From the NCBI GenBank assembly GCA_022783865.1, contig JALFYY010000013.1:182401-246400 (forward strand): DNA of 64,000 nucleotides, written 5' to 3'. Position 1 is the first letter of the stretch, and every line of letters starts with the position of its first letter. This DNA comes from Bacteroidales bacterium (lineage in GTDB: Bacteria > Bacteroidota > Bacteroidia > Bacteroidales > Paludibacteraceae). This document shows positions 26,383 through 34,574 of the stretch, one piece after another. A model generated the notes under the pieces. The model saw nothing but the letters and a program-made list of their open reading frames with translations. It had not been told where the DNA came from and ran no database searches. A program made the translations under genes and the position numbers.

Positions 26383-27411
26383 TCAACCTATTTCCAACAG
26401 CACTTTGCCGCACTGCCCCGACTCCATGATATCGAAACCTTGTTGGAAATCGTCGAAACGGAAGCGGTGGGTTATCACGGGTGACAAATCGAGTCCGCCG
26501 AGCAGCATCTGCTCCATCTGATACCATGTCTCCCACATGCGGCGACCCGTAATTCCCTTGATAGTGAGGGCGTTGAAGATGACATCCGACCAATTGACCT
26601 TGGTGTCGTCGGGCAAGATACCCAACTGCGCAATGTTGGCTCCCTTGTACATGTGGGCAATCATATCGTTAAACGCAGCCGGCGCACCCGACATCTCCAG
26701 TCCTACATCGAAACCTTTGATACCCAAATGCTTCATGGCACCTTCTACCGTTTCGCCTTTGGAGCCGTCCACAGTGAGTGTGGCACCCATCTTACTTGCA
26801 ATCTCCAAACGGAGCGGATTGATATCGGTTACCACAATATGTTTCGCACCTGCGTACCGGCAAATGCCTGCTGCCATGGTACCAATCAAGCCTGCTCCCG
26901 TGATGAGCACATCTTCGCCCAAGAGCGGGAATGCCAATGCGGTATGGGTGGCGTTGCCAAACGGGTCCATGATGGCGGCAAAGTCATCGGGTATTTCCTC
27001 ACGCAAGTGCACGATGTTCGACTCGGGAATGGTTACATATTCAGCAAAAGCACCGTCTTTGCCGAAGATACCGACCGACAGACTGTTTTCGCAGACATGC
27101 CCCATGCCGCGGCGGCAGTTGCGGCAATGTCCGCAGACGATATGTCCTTCCGCCGTTACGCGTTCGCCCACACGCACATTGCGTACGCCCGGACCAACCT
27201 CCACCACCGTACCGACAAACTCATGCCCCATGGTGTAAGGCGGTTGGCAATGCGTCTCAGACCAACGGTCCCATTTATACATGTGCAAGTCGGTACCGCA
27301 AATAGCAGCTTTGGTTACCTTGATAAGCACATCGTTGAGTCCGACTTCCGGCATCGGGACTTCTTCCATCCATATACCCCTTTCGGGATAACGTTTTACA
27401 AGCGCTTTCAT
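26383..27411 (-). CDS. tdh: L-threonine 3-dehydrogenase
   Basis: The 342-residue zinc-dependent medium-chain dehydrogenase begins MKALVKRYPERGIWMEEVPMP and has the catalytic zinc ligands in ICGTDLHMYKWD and MGHEFVG, structural zinc cysteines in CGHCRNCRRGMGHVC, and the NAD-binding GAGLIGTMAAG. The sequence style and length match Tdh, which oxidises threonine to 2-amino-3-ketobutyrate, the substrate of Kbl encoded 1.3 kb upstream at 28668. I prefer the ATG at 27411 to the GTG at 27420. It has its own promoter. Confidence 0.92.
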   Translation of the reverse strand: MKALVKRYPERGIWMEEVPMPEVGLNDVLIKVTKAAICGTDLHMYKWDRWSETHCQPPYTMGHEFVGTVVEVGPGVRNVRVGERVTAEGHIVCGHCRNCRRGMGHVCENSLSVGIFGKDGAFAEYVTIPESNIVHLREEIPDDFAAIMDPFGNATHTALAFPLLGEDVLITGAGLIGTMAAGICRYAGAKHIVVTDINPLRLEIASKMGATLTVDGSKGETVEGAMKHLGIKGFDVGLEMSGAPAAFNDMIAHMYKGANIAQLGILPDDTKVNWSDVIFNALTIKGITGRRMWETWYQMEQMLLGGLDLSPVITHRFRFDDFQQGFDIMESGQCGKVLLEIG

Positions 27412-27434
27412 AATCTTCACGATTTATTATCGTG

Positions 27435-27464
27435 CAAAGATACTAACTTTTTACGAAAGAACAA
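27435..27464 (-). promoter_or_regulatory. promoter of tdh
   Basis: TTG (27464-27462), a 19-base spacer, and TATCTTTG (27442-27435) on the minus strand, about 17 bases from the predicted start to the first codon. Confidence 0.75.
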
Positions 27465-27563
27465 GAAACAGCCACGTTTTTTTAGAACCCGACAGCGCCA
27501 GACACGAACATACAGCGCGAAGCAAGCGAAAGAAAGTACTGATTTATAGGTACTTCAAGCACG

Positions 27564-27650
27564 AAGGTAGCGCAAGGGTAGCCCGGTATAAGCCTAATCA
27601 CCAAGTAATCACCAAATAACAACCAAATAATCACCAAATAACGGTATCAC
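27564..27650. repeat. 11-bp tandem array, about 7 units
   Basis: AAGGTAGCGCA and AGGGTAGCCCG (27564, 27575), an irregular unit, then AATCACCAAGT, AATCACCAAAT, AACAACCAAAT, AATCACCAAAT and AACGGTATCAC (27596-27650). It fills most of the tdh-OMP gap. Confidence 0.85.
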
Positions 27651-27728
27651 TCTCCGAGGGAACTTCGGGGCAGCCGAACAGCGGAGGAAAAGGGAGGATA
27701 TGAAAACAGAAGCGGAAAGGAAACGGAT

Positions 27729-27759
27729 TTGTATATACGCAGGAAAAGCAGTACTTTTG
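27729..27759 (+). promoter_or_regulatory. promoter of the outer-membrane protein gene
   Basis: TTGT (27729-27732), a 19-base spacer, and TACTTTTG (27752-27759). Confidence 0.78.
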
Positions 27760-27806
27760 CAAGCGGATTTTTGTTTTAATATGTCAAAAAAACAACACAC
27801 TAACCA

Positions 27807-28520
27807 ATGAAAAAAGCACTATTCACTTTGCTGGTTCTTTCTCTGATGGGTACATCAGTTTTTGCGCAAACCGCTGACACTATTGCCGCAAGCACGCATA
27901 AACGCTATACTTTTGGCGATTTCTTCGATGCTTTGGATTTGCCTACCGTTTTGGGCGCAGGTTTCACTCCCAGCGGTATCGAAAGCTCCACTTTCAACTC
28001 TGCCATGCGGTTGGGTTGGCGTCATCATAAGAACTACGGTGCATTTGCCTTTATCTCCTACGATGCGCACAGCAATACCTACGAATCGCTTACCATACAG
28101 GGCACCAACGTCAGAAGCGGTGAGGTGTGGTATCACGAAATCGGTATGGGTGCAGGCTACCGTATTCCGCTCGTGAAAGATATCCGCAAGTTCTACGAAG
28201 CCCCTTATTTCCACCCTTGGGACTTCTTCGTTTCCCTGGAGCCGGGGGCGAAGATTACGGTGGTAAAGGACGTTGAACCGGTTGAAACGGAGGAAGTTGC
28301 CTATCAACTGACGGATTATTCCGATGTCATTCCTACTTTGCGTCTGTCTGCCGGTGTGGAGTGGTTTATTTTTCCGAATTTCAGTGTATTCATCGAAGCT
28401 GCCTATACACAGCATTTGATGCCGACTATTGTCGAGCAAGCCGCTATTGAGCAAGGGCGCATCCGTCATCCGTCGGGTCCCGTCACCGTCTCCGCCGGCT
28501 TGTCGCTGTTCTTCAATTGA
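27807..28520 (+). CDS. outer-membrane beta-barrel protein, unknown function
   Basis: The 237-residue product has a clear signal peptide (residues 1-20, ending SVFAQ). The mature part alternates hydrophobic and polar residues in beta-strand style (GYRIPLV, FFVSLEPGAKITVV, LRLSAGVEWFIFPNFSVFIEAAY) and ends SAGLSLFFN, with the terminal aromatic expected for insertion by the BAM machinery. It is probably a small 8- to 10-stranded barrel. It is the only + strand gene among the surrounding minus-strand metabolic genes and has its own promoter. No family was recognised. Confidence 0.72.
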   Translation: MKKALFTLLVLSLMGTSVFAQTADTIAASTHKRYTFGDFFDALDLPTVLGAGFTPSGIESSTFNSAMRLGWRHHKNYGAFAFISYDAHSNTYESLTIQGTNVRSGEVWYHEIGMGAGYRIPLVKDIRKFYEAPYFHPWDFFVSLEPGAKITVVKDVEPVETEEVAYQLTDYSDVIPTLRLSAGVEWFIFPNFSVFIEAAYTQHLMPTIVEQAAIEQGRIRHPSGPVTVSAGLSLFFN

Positions 28521-28545
28521 GAAACTGAATAAGTGTAGCGATGAT

Positions 28546-28580
28546 GAGCTTGTCGGGATGTGGGCGTCCCCGGCAAGCTC
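28546..28580. repeat. 12-bp-stem hairpin after the outer-membrane protein gene
   Basis: GAGCTTGTCGGG (28546-28557) pairs with CCCGGCAAGCTC (28569-28580), one T-G wobble. A related but diverged sequence (TGTAGCGATGAGTTTGTCGG) occurs at about 34862, so it may be another dispersed palindrome family. Confidence 0.6.
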
Positions 28581-28588
28581 AATTTCTC

Positions 28589-28608
28589 AGACGCGATGAA
28601 TCGCGTCT
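28589..28608 (-). repeat. GTAGAGACG palindrome, variant CGA
   Basis: AGACGCGATGAATCGCGTCT then CTAC. Both stem arms differ from the GGGG variant in a compensated way. Confidence 0.88.
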
Positions 28609-28637
28609 CTACAACCCAAATATCTTCTCTATTTCCC

Positions 28638-28657
28638 AGACGGGGCACGCCCCGTCT
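28638..28657 (-). repeat. GTAGAGACG palindrome, variant GGGG
   Basis: AGACGGGGCACGCCCCGTCT then CTAC, followed by two CAACTCCT units up to the kbl stop. Confidence 0.88.
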
Positions 28658-28667
28658 CTACAACTCC

Positions 28668-29861
28668 TCAACTCCTCAGCACTCCCAACTCTTTTCCCAC
28701 TTTCGCAAATGCCGCTAAAGCTTTGTCAAGCTGCTCTTTGGTGTGCGCCGCCGAGAGTTGCACGCGGATGCGGGCTTGCCCTTGTGGCACAACGGGGTAG
28801 TAGAATCCTGTGACATAGATACCTTCTTCCTGCAAGGCGGCAGCAAACTCCTGCGACAGACGAGCGTCGTAGAGCATTACGGCACAGATGGCTGATTGTG
28901 TCGGCTTTATGTCGAACCCTGCAGCCTGCATACGGCTCACAAAGTAAGTGGTGTTCTCGTGCAAGCGGTCTTGCAGCGTGTTGTCGCGTTGCAGCAATTC
29001 GAACGTCTTCAGCCCTGCGGCGGCAATCATCGGTGGAATGGAGTTGGAGAACAGATACGGTCTGGAGCGTTGGCGTAGCATGTCGATTATCTCCTGCCGT
29101 CCTGTTGTGAAACCGCCTACTGCACCGCCGAAGGCTTTGCCTAAGGTGCCGGTGATGATTTCTATTTTTCCTCTCAGATGGTAGAGTTCCGTTACGCCTC
29201 GTCCTGTCTTGCCGACCACACCGGCGGAGTGCGATTCGTCCACCATTACCAGCGCATTGTATTGGTTTGCCAACTCGTAGATTCTATCCAACGGACATAC
29301 ATTGCCGTCCATCGAGAAGACACCGTCGGTGGCAATAATGCGGAAGCGCTGTGCCTGCGCTTTCTGCAGTTGTGCCTCCAAATCCGCCATATCGCCGTTC
29401 TGATAACGGTAGCGCACTGCCTTGCAAAGCCGCACGCCGTCGATGATGGAAGCGTGGTTCAGTGCATCGGAGATGATGGCATCTTGGTCTGTCAGGAGGG
29501 GTTCGAACAAACCGCCGTTCGCATCGAAGCAAGCGGCATACAAGATGGCGTCGTCCATTCCGAAAAACTCTGCAATGGCACGTTCCAATTGTTTATGAAT
29601 ATCTTGCGTGCCGCAAATGAAGCGTACCGACGACATGCCGTAGCCCCGTTCGTCCAATATCTGTTTGGCGGCGGCAATCAGTTCGGGGTTGTCTGCCAGA
29701 CCCAAATAGTTGTTGGCGCAGAAGTTAAGCACTTCTTTGCCGTCTTGCAAACGGATACTGCTGCTTTGCGGAGTGGTGATAATGCGCTCGTTCTTATAGA
29801 GCCCTGCTTCACGTATCGACTGCAATTCAGCCAACAGATGTTGTTGAAAATCAGTGTACAT
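28668..29861 (-). CDS. kbl: 2-amino-3-ketobutyrate CoA ligase (glycine C-acetyltransferase)
   Basis: The 397-residue PLP enzyme of the alpha-oxoamine synthase family contains [37 protein letters not shown] and the PLP-lysine motif [14 protein letters not shown]. It splits 2-amino-3-ketobutyrate with CoA to glycine and acetyl-CoA, completing threonine breakdown begun by Tdh. The frame opens at 29894, but the start at 29861 ([13 protein letters not shown]) matches the family's N-terminus. It lies downstream of gdhA on the same strand. No clear promoter of its own was found, so it may be read from the gdhA promoter. Confidence 0.93.
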   Translation of the reverse strand: MYTDFQQHLLAELQSIREAGLYKNERIITTPQSSSIRLQDGKEVLNFCANNYLGLADNPELIAAAKQILDERGYGMSSVRFICGTQDIHKQLERAIAEFFGMDDAILYAACFDANGGLFEPLLTDQDAIISDALNHASIIDGVRLCKAVRYRYQNGDMADLEAQLQKAQAQRFRIIATDGVFSMDGNVCPLDRIYELANQYNALVMVDESHSAGVVGKTGRGVTELYHLRGKIEIITGTLGKAFGGAVGGFTTGRQEIIDMLRQRSRPYLFSNSIPPMIAAAGLKTFELLQRDNTLQDRLHENTTYFVSRMQAAGFDIKPTQSAICAVMLYDARLSQEFAAALQEEGIYVTGFYYPVVPQGQARIRVQLSAAHTKEQLDKALAAFAKVGKELGVLRS

Positions 29862-29953
29862 AATATCTTTGTCTTTTATCAATTCGTAAATCATCCAATA
29901 GGGCTTGCCCTGTAAAATTGTAAACAGTCTTTTCTCTTGTCAATAGGTGGGAA

Positions 29954-30058
29954 CTGATTTCATAGTATAAACCAAGATGATTTTTCTACTTGAAGAGGGA
30001 GTTTAGTGGACTAAATGACCGATGAATGTAGGAAAATCAGCCGGTTTAGACATGAAAG
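29954..30058 (+). repeat. covarying palindromic element, copy 2
   Basis: A 105-bp element between gdhA and kbl, starting 3 bases after the gdhA stop. Nested stems: TTTCAT/ATGAAA, TAAACC/GGTTTA, GATTTTTCTAC/GTAGGAAAATC and inner TTTAGT-GG-ACTAAA. It is roughly 80-85% identical, in inverted orientation, to 13549-13654. Confidence 0.75.
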
Positions 30059-30061
30059 CAA

Positions 30062-31405
30062 TTATATTGTTCCTTGTTCCAGCATCGCTTGTGCCACTTT
30101 CATAAATCCGGCAATGTTGGCACCTTTCACATAGTCGATATGTCCGTCCTGCTGCTTGCCGAATCTGACGCATTGTTCGTGAATCGATTGCATGATGCTG
30201 TGCAAACGGCGGTCCACTTCTTCGGCGTCCCAACTGATATGCTCGGCGTTCTGTGTCATTTCCAGACCGGAAGTAGCTACTCCGCCTGCATTCACTGCCT
30301 TGCCGGGGGCGAACAGGATACCGTTTTGCTGGAAATAGCGGATAGCGTCGGGTTGGCAACCCATGTTGCTTACTTCGCAGCAGCACCAGCAGCCGTTGCT
30401 GTGCAGTTGCTGTGCATCTTCCAATGCGAGTTCGTTTTGGAAGGCACAAGGCAATGCGATATCGCACGGAACTGTCCATGCTTTCTGTCCTGCGGTGAAC
30501 TTGGCTTTCTCGGGGAACCGGGTCGCCATATCCTCTACACGGTTGCGGTTCGATGAACGCATAACCAGCATATAGTCAATCATCTCCTGCGTAATGCCGT
30601 CGGGTATCTCGCACACGCCGTCCGGACCGGAGATAGCTATCACTTTGGCTCCCAATTCCGTTGCTTTCTTGGCAGCGCCCCATGCTACATTGCCGAATCC
30701 CGACAAGGCGATGCGTTTGCCCTGCAGGTCTTTATGATGTTGGGCCAGAAGGTGTTCGGTGAAATAGAGTGCGCCGTAGCCTGTGGCTTCGGGGCGTAGA
30801 ATCGAGCCGCCCCATGTGCTGCCTTTGCCGGTCAGAACGCCGGTGTTGTATTGGCGGGCAAGTTTCTTGTACATGCCGTAGAGGTAACCTATTTCTCTTC
30901 CGCCTACGCCGACGTCGCCGGCGGGAATATCCTGGTCAGGACCGATACACTGCCACAGTTCTTGCATGAAAGCTTGGCAGAACCGCATGATTTCTGCGTC
31001 CGATTTGCCTACTGGGTCGAAGTCCGAGCCGCCTTTGGCGCCCCCCATCGGAAGGGTAGTGAGGGCATTTTTGAAAGTCTGCTCGAAGCCCAGGAATTTG
31101 AGCATCGAAGGGGTTACTGCTTTGTGGAAACGCAATCCGCCTTTGTAGGGTCCGATAGCGCTGTTGAATTGTACGCGGTAGCCCAAGTTGGTGCATACTT
31201 CGCCTTGGTCGTTCACCCATGTGATGCGGAAAGTAAAAATGCGGTCGGGCTCCACCATACGTTCGATGATGCGGGCTTTCTCGAATTCGGGGTGTTGGTT
31301 ATAAACATCTTCCACCGATTCCAATACTTCCTGTACGGCTTCCAGGTATTCCGCTTCCCCTGGGTGTTTGGCAGCTAATTGCTGCATGATTGTGGCAGTT
31401 TTCAT
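30062..31405 (-). CDS. gdhA: glutamate dehydrogenase (NADP-type, hexameric)
   Basis: The 447-residue protein has the substrate motif PYKGGLRFH (81-90s), the catalytic lysine in LPMGGAKGGSDFDP (Lys124), and the dinucleotide motif GFGNVAWG. The length and N-terminus match the NADP-dependent hexameric class that makes glutamate from 2-oxoglutarate and ammonia, though Bacteroidales enzymes can use either cofactor. The leader of about 100 bases contains three 12-bp repeats. kbl follows on the same strand. Confidence 0.95.
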   Translation of the reverse strand: MKTATIMQQLAAKHPGEAEYLEAVQEVLESVEDVYNQHPEFEKARIIERMVEPDRIFTFRITWVNDQGEVCTNLGYRVQFNSAIGPYKGGLRFHKAVTPSMLKFLGFEQTFKNALTTLPMGGAKGGSDFDPVGKSDAEIMRFCQAFMQELWQCIGPDQDIPAGDVGVGGREIGYLYGMYKKLARQYNTGVLTGKGSTWGGSILRPEATGYGALYFTEHLLAQHHKDLQGKRIALSGFGNVAWGAAKKATELGAKVIAISGPDGVCEIPDGITQEMIDYMLVMRSSNRNRVEDMATRFPEKAKFTAGQKAWTVPCDIALPCAFQNELALEDAQQLHSNGCWCCCEVSNMGCQPDAIRYFQQNGILFAPGKAVNAGGVATSGLEMTQNAEHISWDAEEVDRRLHSIMQSIHEQCVRFGKQQDGHIDYVKGANIAGFMKVAQAMLEQGTI

Positions 31406-31449
31406 AATGTATAAGTTTTATGGTTAAATGTCATTATCGCTTTTTATAT

Positions 31450-31501
31450 TAAGGTTTGTTATATGGTTAGTTATAAGGTTTGTTATGCCATTAAGGTTTG
31501 T
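31450..31501. repeat. 12-bp repeats in the gdhA leader
   Basis: TAAGGTTTGTTA, TATGGTTAGTTA, TAAGGTTTGTTA in tandem (31450-31485), then a partial TTAAGGTTTGT. On the transcript these read ACAAACCTTA. Confidence 0.7.
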
Positions 31502-31515
31502 ATGTTTTTCGGGGT

Positions 31516-31548
31516 GTAAAGATACGTATATTTTCGGATAAGAGCAAA
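31516..31548 (-). promoter_or_regulatory. promoter of gdhA
   Basis: TTTG (31548-31545), a spacer of about 20, and TATCTTTA (31524-31517) on the minus strand; the last base departs from consensus. Confidence 0.6.
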
Positions 31549-31591
31549 TAATCAGGCGAAAAAAATATTATCATCGGATAATGCTATGTAG

Positions 31592-31611
31592 AGACGCGAT
31601 TCATCGCGTCT
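31592..31611 (+). repeat. GTAGAGACG palindrome, variant CGA
   Basis: GTAG then AGACGCGATTCATCGCGTCT then GAG. Confidence 0.88.
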
Positions 31612-31677
31612 GAGATATCAAATATTAACTATTAATATCAGATATTGAATATTAACTGTTAACTATCGTCAGCTCAT

Positions 31678-31708
31678 TTGCATTGTTGCAAAAAAAACAC
31701 TACTTTTG
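31678..31708 (+). promoter_or_regulatory. promoter of the AAA ATPase gene
   Basis: TTGC (31678-31681), exactly 19 bases, and TACTTTTG (31701-31708). Confidence 0.8.
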
Positions 31709-31750
31709 CGGGGTAAAAGTTGCAATGTTGCAATAAATACCCCGTAAGAT

Positions 31751-33046
31751 ATGGAAAAGATAGAACGAAACCGGTACTTGGAAAAACTCATCAAGTTGCG
31801 CAATAATGGTCAGGTAAAGATTATTACCGGCATACGCCGTTGCGGTAAGTCATTCTTGTTGAATACTATATATCGCGATTATCTCTTGCACGATGGTGTT
31901 TCCAAAGATCAAATCATTATGCTTGACTTAGATGACAACCTCAACGCCCGTTATCGCAACCCGATGGAGTTGAGCGATTATCTCCGTTCGGCAGTGGCTG
32001 ATCAAAGTCAGCGTTATTATATTCTGATTGACGAGATCCAGAATGTGAAGCCGGTGTCTAATCCCTATTTGCCGGAAGAGAAGATCGGTTTTGTGGATGT
32101 GCTGAACGGCTTGAAGAATTTGCCTAATGTCGATGTTTACGTCACAGGCAGTAATTCTAAAATGCTTTCTGTCGATATTGCTACCGAGTTTCGTGGCCGT
32201 GGCGATATTGTTCCGCTTTTTCCTTTGACTTACGATGAGTTTTACGCTTCATACCCGGGTGAAAAGCGTTTTGCTTGGCGGGAGTTTATCATGTATGGCG
32301 GTATGCCCAAGTTGCTTTCTATCAAATCGCACGAAGATAAGGCGCAATATCTTTCAGACCTTTTCAGCCTTATTTATATCAAGGATGTGATAGAGCGCAA
32401 TCGTCTGAAAGCCGACGAAGTGGTGTTGGACGATTTGCTCAATGTTATTTCGTCGTCAGTAGGTTCGTTGACCAATCCGACCAGGATTGCCGACACGTTC
32501 CAGACTGTAAAGAAATTGAAAATCAAGAATGCCAGCATTTCGCATTATCTTGATTGTTTTGTGGATGCTTTTGTCCTTCAGAAGGCTTTTCGCTACGATA
32601 TCAAAGGTCGTGCTTATATCGAAACACCGTTGAAATACTATTTTTCTGACATAGGTTTGCGCAATGTGAAGATTAATTTCCGTCAGCAGGAAGAGAACCA
32701 TATATTGGAAAACGTATTGTTCAACGAGTTGAAGGCGCGTGGGTTTAGTGTGGATGTAGGTGTTGTTCCGGTTCGTTATAAGGAAGAGGATGGCAAGGGT
32801 CGCTATGCCCAGTTGGAGGTGGACTTTGTGGTCAATCGGGGAGAACGCCGTTATTATATACAGTCGGCTTTGAGTGTGGCAGATGATTCTAAACGTTTGC
32901 AAGAAGTTAATTCTTTGAATCGCATTGACGATTCGTTCATCAAGATGGTGATTGTGAAAGACGATATTCTCCCTTGGGTGGACGAACACGGAGTAAGGTA
33001 TATGAATGTCGAAGACTTTTTGCTCACTGAGATACAGCAACTATAG
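31751..33046 (+). CDS. AAA ATPase with DUF4143 domain
   Basis: The 431-residue protein has an N-terminal P-loop (GIRRCGKSFLL, about residues 27-37), Walker B YILIDEIQ, and sensor region VYVTGSNSKML. A helical lid follows, then a C-terminal DUF4143 region with a restriction-endonuclease-like core (LEVDFVV...RYYIQSALSV). Such ATPases are very common, often strain-specific, and of unresolved function. It is a single gene with its own promoter, bordered by repeat-rich DNA on both sides, which suits an accessory or horizontally moved gene. Confidence 0.88.
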   Translation: MEKIERNRYLEKLIKLRNNGQVKIITGIRRCGKSFLLNTIYRDYLLHDGVSKDQIIMLDLDDNLNARYRNPMELSDYLRSAVADQSQRYYILIDEIQNVKPVSNPYLPEEKIGFVDVLNGLKNLPNVDVYVTGSNSKMLSVDIATEFRGRGDIVPLFPLTYDEFYASYPGEKRFAWREFIMYGGMPKLLSIKSHEDKAQYLSDLFSLIYIKDVIERNRLKADEVVLDDLLNVISSSVGSLTNPTRIADTFQTVKKLKIKNASISHYLDCFVDAFVLQKAFRYDIKGRAYIETPLKYYFSDIGLRNVKINFRQQEENHILENVLFNELKARGFSVDVGVVPVRYKEEDGKGRYAQLEVDFVVNRGERRYYIQSALSVADDSKRLQEVNSLNRIDDSFIKMVIVKDDILPWVDEHGVRYMNVEDFLLTEIQQL

Positions 33047-33092
33047 ACCTATCTATACAAAGATAGTCAGTACGCTGATTACATCCTTTTCC

Positions 33093-33136
33093 TTTATGGA
33101 TACTTTATGGATACCTTAGGGATAGCATAGGGATAT
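33093..33136. repeat. 11-bp tandem array, 4 units (NNTANGGATAN)
   Basis: TTTATGGATAC twice, CTTAGGGATAG, CATAGGGATAT, in perfect 11-bp register. Confidence 0.85.
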
Positions 33137-33220
33137 GGATGGCCTGTCGGGGTATGACGATGGGATGTTCTGTTAATGTCTGATGAATGTCAATGGGAAA
33201 CGAAAAAAAACTGTCGGATT

Positions 33221-33238
33221 GTGGGCGTCCCCGCCCAC
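33221..33238. repeat. GGGCG-TCCC-CGCCC palindrome heading 153-bp block 1
   Basis: GTGGGCGTCCCCGCCCAC, 7-bp stem, ends 11 bases before the first 153-bp unit. Confidence 0.75.
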
Positions 33239-33249
33239 AAAAAAATATT

Positions 33250-33513
33250 CTCGGAATGCAAACCAATGCAATGTTTGCGTTCCGAAAGGCGCAGTAACCT
33301 CGTAGGCTATAACGACCGCACGCAGTCGTAGGTCGTTCAGTGCCGTAGCGTGTTGCAAGCGTGATATACCAAATGGCGTGGGATATAATAGGGATGGACA
33401 ATCTCGGAATGCAAACCAATGCAATGTTTGCGTTCCGAAAGGCGTAGCGACCTCGTAGGCTATAACGGCCGCACGCAGTAACAGGTCGTTCAGTGCCGTA
33501 GAGTGTTGCAAGC
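33250..33513. repeat. 153-bp repeat, block 1 (2 copies)
   Basis: Each unit is a 111-bp core (CTCGGAATG ... GTTGCAAGC) followed by a 42-bp linker (GTGATATAC ... GGACAAT). Cores are 33250-33360 and 33403-33513; the last unit lacks its linker. The core begins with a 13-bp stem (TCGGAATGCAAAC/GTTTGCGTTCCGA) and holds AACGACC/GGTCGTT. Confidence 0.9.
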
Positions 33514-33533
33514 CGCAAATAGTGGTAAAAAAC

Positions 33534-33571
33534 ATGTTGTATAACATAAGGTCTATATGTTGTACAACATA
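33534..33571. promoter_or_regulatory. pair of ATGTTGTANAACAT palindromes (operator-like)
   Basis: ATGTTGTATAACAT (33534-33547) and TATGTTGTACAACATA (33556-33571), 23 bp centre to centre, ending 9 bases upstream of a consensus promoter. Two phased palindromes before a promoter suggest a repressor site. Confidence 0.55.
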
Positions 33572-33580
33572 AGAATTTTC

Positions 33581-33611
33581 TTGCATTTTGGCTTTTCTTG
33601 TTGTATATTTG
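33581..33611 (+). promoter_or_regulatory. orphan consensus promoter
   Basis: TTGC (33581-33584), exactly 19 bases, and TATATTTG (33604-33611). No recognised gene follows; a 37-codon frame begins about 90 bases downstream. Confidence 0.65.
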
Positions 33612-33707
33612 TAATAGGAAAATTATGTTTTCTTGCAATCTGTTTGATGTATGTATCGAATAGATATTCAAGTATTTGTAAATTATTAACCGAAACCTCC
33701 TGACGCT

Positions 33708-33821
33708 ATGAACCGCCAAAACCGCCCCAACGGGTCTGAAACTTCCGATTCTTTACAGTTTTTTTGCAACATGCCGTCGGCATACAGAAAGTGTATATAT
33801 TGCGTAATAAGATTCGCTTAG
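33708..33821 (+). CDS. possible 37-aa protein downstream of an orphan promoter
   Basis: MNRQNRPNGSETSDS... ending CVIRFA, with three cysteines in the second half (two as CIYC). It has no similarity I recognise. It is listed only because a promoter and paired palindromes precede it; it may be the remnant of a gene broken by the repeats. Confidence 0.25.
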   Translation: MNRQNRPNGSETSDSLQFFCNMPSAYRKCIYCVIRFA

Positions 33822-33861
33822 ATGTAAAGTATCTTACAGGTTGACATTTTTATTATGTAGC

Positions 33862-33875
33862 GGGCGGGGACGCCC
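33862..33875. repeat. GGGCG-GGGA-CGCCC palindrome heading block 2
   Basis: The same palindrome as at 33221 but in the opposite orientation, ending 19 bases before block 2. Confidence 0.7.
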
Positions 33876-33894
33876 ATACTCCCGGATAATTGCT

Positions 33895-34464
33895 CTCGAA
33901 ATGTAAACCAACGAAGCGTTTGCATTTCGAAAAGCGCAGCAACCACGAGTAGTATAACGCCTGAGCCGTAGGCGGTGGCGGTCCGTCTTCGAGTGCGTTG
34001 CAAGCGTGATATACCCAATGGCGTGGGATATAATAGGGATGGACAATCTCGGAATGCAAACCAATGCAATGTTTGCGTTCCGAAAAGCGCAGCAACCTCG
34101 TAGGCTATAACGACCGCACGCAGAAACAGGTCGTTCAGTGCCGTAGCGTGTTGCAAGCGTGATATACCCAATGGCGTGGGATATAATAGGGATGGACAAT
34201 CTCGGAATGCAAACCAATGCAATGTTTGCGTTCCGAAAGGCGCAGCGACCTCGTAGGCTATAACGACCGCACGCAGTCGTAGGTCGTTCAGTGCCGTAGC
34301 GTGTTGCAAGCGTGATATACCAAATGGCGTGGGATATAATAGGGGTGGACAATCTCGGAATGCAAACCAATGCAATGTTTGCGTTCCGAAAAGCGCAGCA
34401 ACCTCGTAGGCTATAACGACCGCACGCAGAAACAGGTCGTTCAGTGCCGTAGAGTGTTGCAAGC
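33895..34464. repeat. 153-bp repeat, block 2 (4 copies)
   Basis: Units start at 33895, 34048, 34201 and 34354, exactly 153 bp apart; the last core ends at 34464 without a linker. The first unit is diverged, yet its leading hairpin is kept by compensated changes (TCGAAATGTAAAC/GTTTGCATTTCGA). The remaining units differ mainly at a few bases, including a 3-base variable site after CGCACGCAG. Confidence 0.92.
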
Positions 34465-34475
34465 GAAAACCAATA

Positions 34476-34498
34476 ATAAAAAAGTGGCTGCGCCACTT
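34476..34498 (-). terminator. terminator-like hairpin facing block 2
   Basis: On the minus strand AAGTGGC-GCA-GCCACTT is followed by TTTTATTATT. It would stop leftward transcripts before they enter block 2. Confidence 0.55.
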
Positions 34499-34527
34499 GT
34501 GTAATTGGGAACTTTTTTATAACTTTG
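34497..34527 (+). promoter_or_regulatory. orphan consensus promoter 2
   Basis: TTGT (34497-34500), exactly 19 bases, and TAACTTTG (34520-34527). The predicted transcript contains only an 11-codon frame (MALFIRLLVFG) before a terminator-like hairpin. Confidence 0.65.
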
Positions 34528-34574
34528 CAGCGAGAAAATATGGCTTTGTTTATAAGGCTGTTGGTATTTGGTTA

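Noticed and set aside
31751..33046. Anti-phage defence system around the AAA/DUF4143 gene
   Set aside because: Only one gene is present with no nuclease, sensor or toxin partner; the family is too widespread and uncharacterised to claim defence.
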